Below the pieces are notes generated by a model. The model worked only from the letters and a program-made list of their open reading frames with translations. It made no database searches and was not told the DNA's origin. DNA of 6,080 nucleotides. It comes from Chloroflexi bacterium RBG_16_60_22 (lineage in GTDB: Bacteria; Chloroflexota; Dehalococcoidia; Dehalococcoidales; RBG-16-60-22). Below, in pieces: positions 4,805 through 6,080 of this stretch (positions are counted from its first letter, which is position 1; each line of letters starts with the position of its first letter). The stretch spans positions 1 to 6,080 of the forward strand of contig MGNX01000074.1 of the NCBI GenBank assembly GCA_001796935.1. The letters run 5' to 3'. Both the position numbers and the translations under genes were made by a program.

Positions 4805-6080
4805 CCCTTTTTCCGCGGCTTCTTCACCTTTTCCAGCGCCTCGGCCACCAGCTCGCTGAGGTCCATCGCCCGGACAGACCCTTCGGCCTCTCTGGCCTTC
4901 AAGCCGTCGTCGAGCATCGTCAGGCACCAGGGACAGGCCGTCGCCACGCACTTGACGCCCGCCTTGAGAACCTCCTCCACCCGGCGCGTGTTGACCCGCT
5001 TATCCGGCTCCTCCTCCATCCACATGTGGCCGCCGCCGCCCCCGCAGCAGAAGCTGTCCGTCCGGCGGCGGGGCAGCTCCACCGGGGCCGTGCTCAAAGC
5101 CTTCAAGATGCGGCGGGGCTCGTCGTAGATGTCGTTATAGCGGCCCAGGTAGCAGGAATCGTGGTAGGCCGCCCGGCCCAGCCTGGCGCCGGGGATGGTC
5201 AGCTGGCCCCCCTCAATCAGTCCGGCGATGAACTGGGTATGGTGTATCACCTCGTACTCCCCGCCGAACTGGGGGTACTCGTGTTTCAGGCTATTGTAGC
5301 AGTGGGGACAGGTGGTCAGAATCTTTTTAACGTTGTAGCCCTTGAGGACTCCGATGTTCTGCTGGCAGACAGTCTGAAAGAGGTACTCGTCGCCCAGGCG
5401 CCGGGCGGGGTCGCCGCAGCAGGTCTCCTCGTCGCCGAGTATGCCGAAGCGGACGCCCGCCGCGTTGAGGATTTTGGCCGTGGCCCGGGCCACCTTCATG
5501 TTGCGGTCATCGAGGGCGGCGCTGCAACCCACCCAGTAGAGCATCTCCACGTCGGCTCTTTCGGCCAGGGTCCTGACGGGCAGCCCTTCGGCCCAGGTAG
5601 TCCGGGTGGCGGTGGTGCCGCGGTAGGGGTGGCCGCGCGTTCCTAAACATTTGAGGGCTTCCCGGGCGGCCTCCGGGAAGCGGCTCTTCTCCATGGCCAG
5701 GTTGCGGCGCATGTCCACAATCTTGTCAACGTGCTCGATGTAGACCGGGCAGGCCTGCTGGCAGGCGCGGCAGGTGGTGCAGTCCCAGATGACCTCCTCG
5801 GTGATGGCCTCCCCGAGCATCTCCGGCCGGGACTCCGCCGGCTTCAGGGAATACAGGCTCGGATAGACGCCGTACAGGTGGTCTTTCAGGTCCTGGATGA
5901 CCTGTTTGGGGTTGAGGGCTTTACCGCTGAAGTAGGCCGGGCAGGCGTCCTGGCAGCGACCGCACCGGGTGCAGGCCTCGAGGTCGAGCAGCTGCTTCCA
6001 GGTGAAGTCCTCGATTTTACCGGCGCCGAAGAGCTCGGTCTTCTCGAAGTCGATGGGCGCCAGCGCCCCCCGCGGCCCCA
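4801..6080 (-). CDS. HdrD/DUF224-type Fe-S oxidoreductase (5' partial), EMO-like candidate
   Basis: The reading frame is open from the right edge of the window to the TAG at 4801-4803, giving 425 visible residues; the true start lies beyond 6080. An ATG at 5820 is internal, since the codons before it encode a complete ferredoxin motif. The protein has two [4Fe-4S] motifs: CTRCGRCQDACP (visible 36-47) and CTTCRACQQACP (100-111). Two full CCG domains follow: CX34CCGX34CPHC (from Cys185) and CX34CCGX35CPWC (from Cys309), each the non-cubane cluster pattern of HdrB/HdrD. The tail is basic (KVKKPRKKG). The segment before the first cluster (FGAGKIEDFTWKQLLDL) is what I recall from homologues with an N-terminal membrane cytochrome b part, such as ETF:methylmenaquinone oxidoreductase (EMO). 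The neighbouring MaoC genes fit a role in returning acyl-CoA dehydrogenase electrons to quinone. A soluble Hdr-like or glycolate-oxidase-type protein is the alternative. Confidence 0.88.
   Translation of the reverse strand, partial: GPRGALAPIDFEKTELFGAGKIEDFTWKQLLDLEACTRCGRCQDACPAYFSGKALNPKQVIQDLKDHLYGVYPSLYSLKPAESRPEMLGEAITEEVIWDCTTCRACQQACPVYIEHVDKIVDMRRNLAMEKSRFPEAAREALKCLGTRGHPYRGTTATRTTWAEGLPVRTLAERADVEMLYWVGCSAALDDRNMKVARATAKILNAAGVRFGILGDEETCCGDPARRLGDEYLFQTVCQQNIGVLKGYNVKKILTTCPHCYNSLKHEYPQFGGEYEVIHHTQFIAGLIEGGQLTIPGARLGRAAYHDSCYLGRYNDIYDEPRRILKALSTAPVELPRRRTDSFCCGGGGGHMWMEEEPDKRVNTRRVEEVLKAGVKCVATACPWCLTMLDDGLKAREAEGSVRAMDLSELVAEALEKVKKPRKKG

Noticed and set aside
4235..4951. 238-residue minus-strand open frame.
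   Set aside because: It is antisense to the MaoC hydratase and runs through the palindromic repeat; its low-complexity translation matches no family.
5026..5646. 206-residue plus-strand open frame.
   Set aside because: It is antisense to the Fe-S oxidoreductase, whose CCG motifs are intact; the Ala/Gly/Val-rich product is a GC-bias shadow.
5818..5820. ATG as the start of the Fe-S oxidoreductase (339-residue version).
   Set aside because: The same frame stays open to the window edge and encodes a full CX2CX2CX3CP cluster plus a recognisable linker, so this Met is internal.

Overview
The window is a GC-rich (roughly 60-65 % by eye) bacterial segment that begins inside dnaA. It reads dnaA (5' end missing) -> 269-bp AT-rich gap -> obg -> nadD -> iron-sulfur flavoprotein -> two MaoC-type hot-dog proteins, all on the + strand. 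It ends with a convergent, 5'-truncated HdrD/DUF224-type Fe-S oxidoreductase on the - strand. The dnaA-obg-nadD order, the paired MaoC genes and the DUF224 oxidoreductase suggest an uncultured Dehalococcoidia-like Chloroflexota with fatty-acid or aromatic-acid oxidation. This is inference from gene content and needs a database search to confirm.

Region 1 (1-1300) is the replication-initiation part. DnaA has an intact AAA+ core, but the DNA-reading signature GRDHTTV of domain IV reads NRDAAAV. The gap that follows falls to about 21 % GC over its last 100 bp. Before that stretch it carries a cluster of TTYCAC motifs, three of them at exact 11-bp spacing, then a CACCGGTG palindrome and a TAA-TAG-TAG run. 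This looks like an oriC, and the altered motifs may match the altered DnaA.

Region 2 (1301-3743) is a housekeeping block. It holds the ribosome-assembly GTPase Obg (with Glu for Asp in its G3 motif) and NadD for NAD synthesis, which overlap by 7 nt. A TTG-started flavoprotein of the Isf/NADPH-dependent FMN reductase superfamily, with a compact CX2CX2CX5C cluster motif, follows 14 nt later behind a strong Shine-Dalgarno sequence.

Region 3 (3744-6080) is metabolic. A MaoC N-terminal-domain protein without obvious catalytic residues and a catalytic MaoC hydratase (Asp37/His42) resemble the HadA/HadB arrangement for hydrating enoyl-thioesters. Between them sits a 77-bp imperfect palindrome of the dispersed TGTCATTCTGAG type. 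The facing Fe-S oxidoreductase carries two ferredoxin clusters and two complete CCG domains, as in proteins that pass electrons between acyl-CoA dehydrogenase/ETF and membrane quinone. It shares a CTAG double stop with the second MaoC gene. No tRNA, rRNA, CRISPR array, transposase or phage gene was seen.
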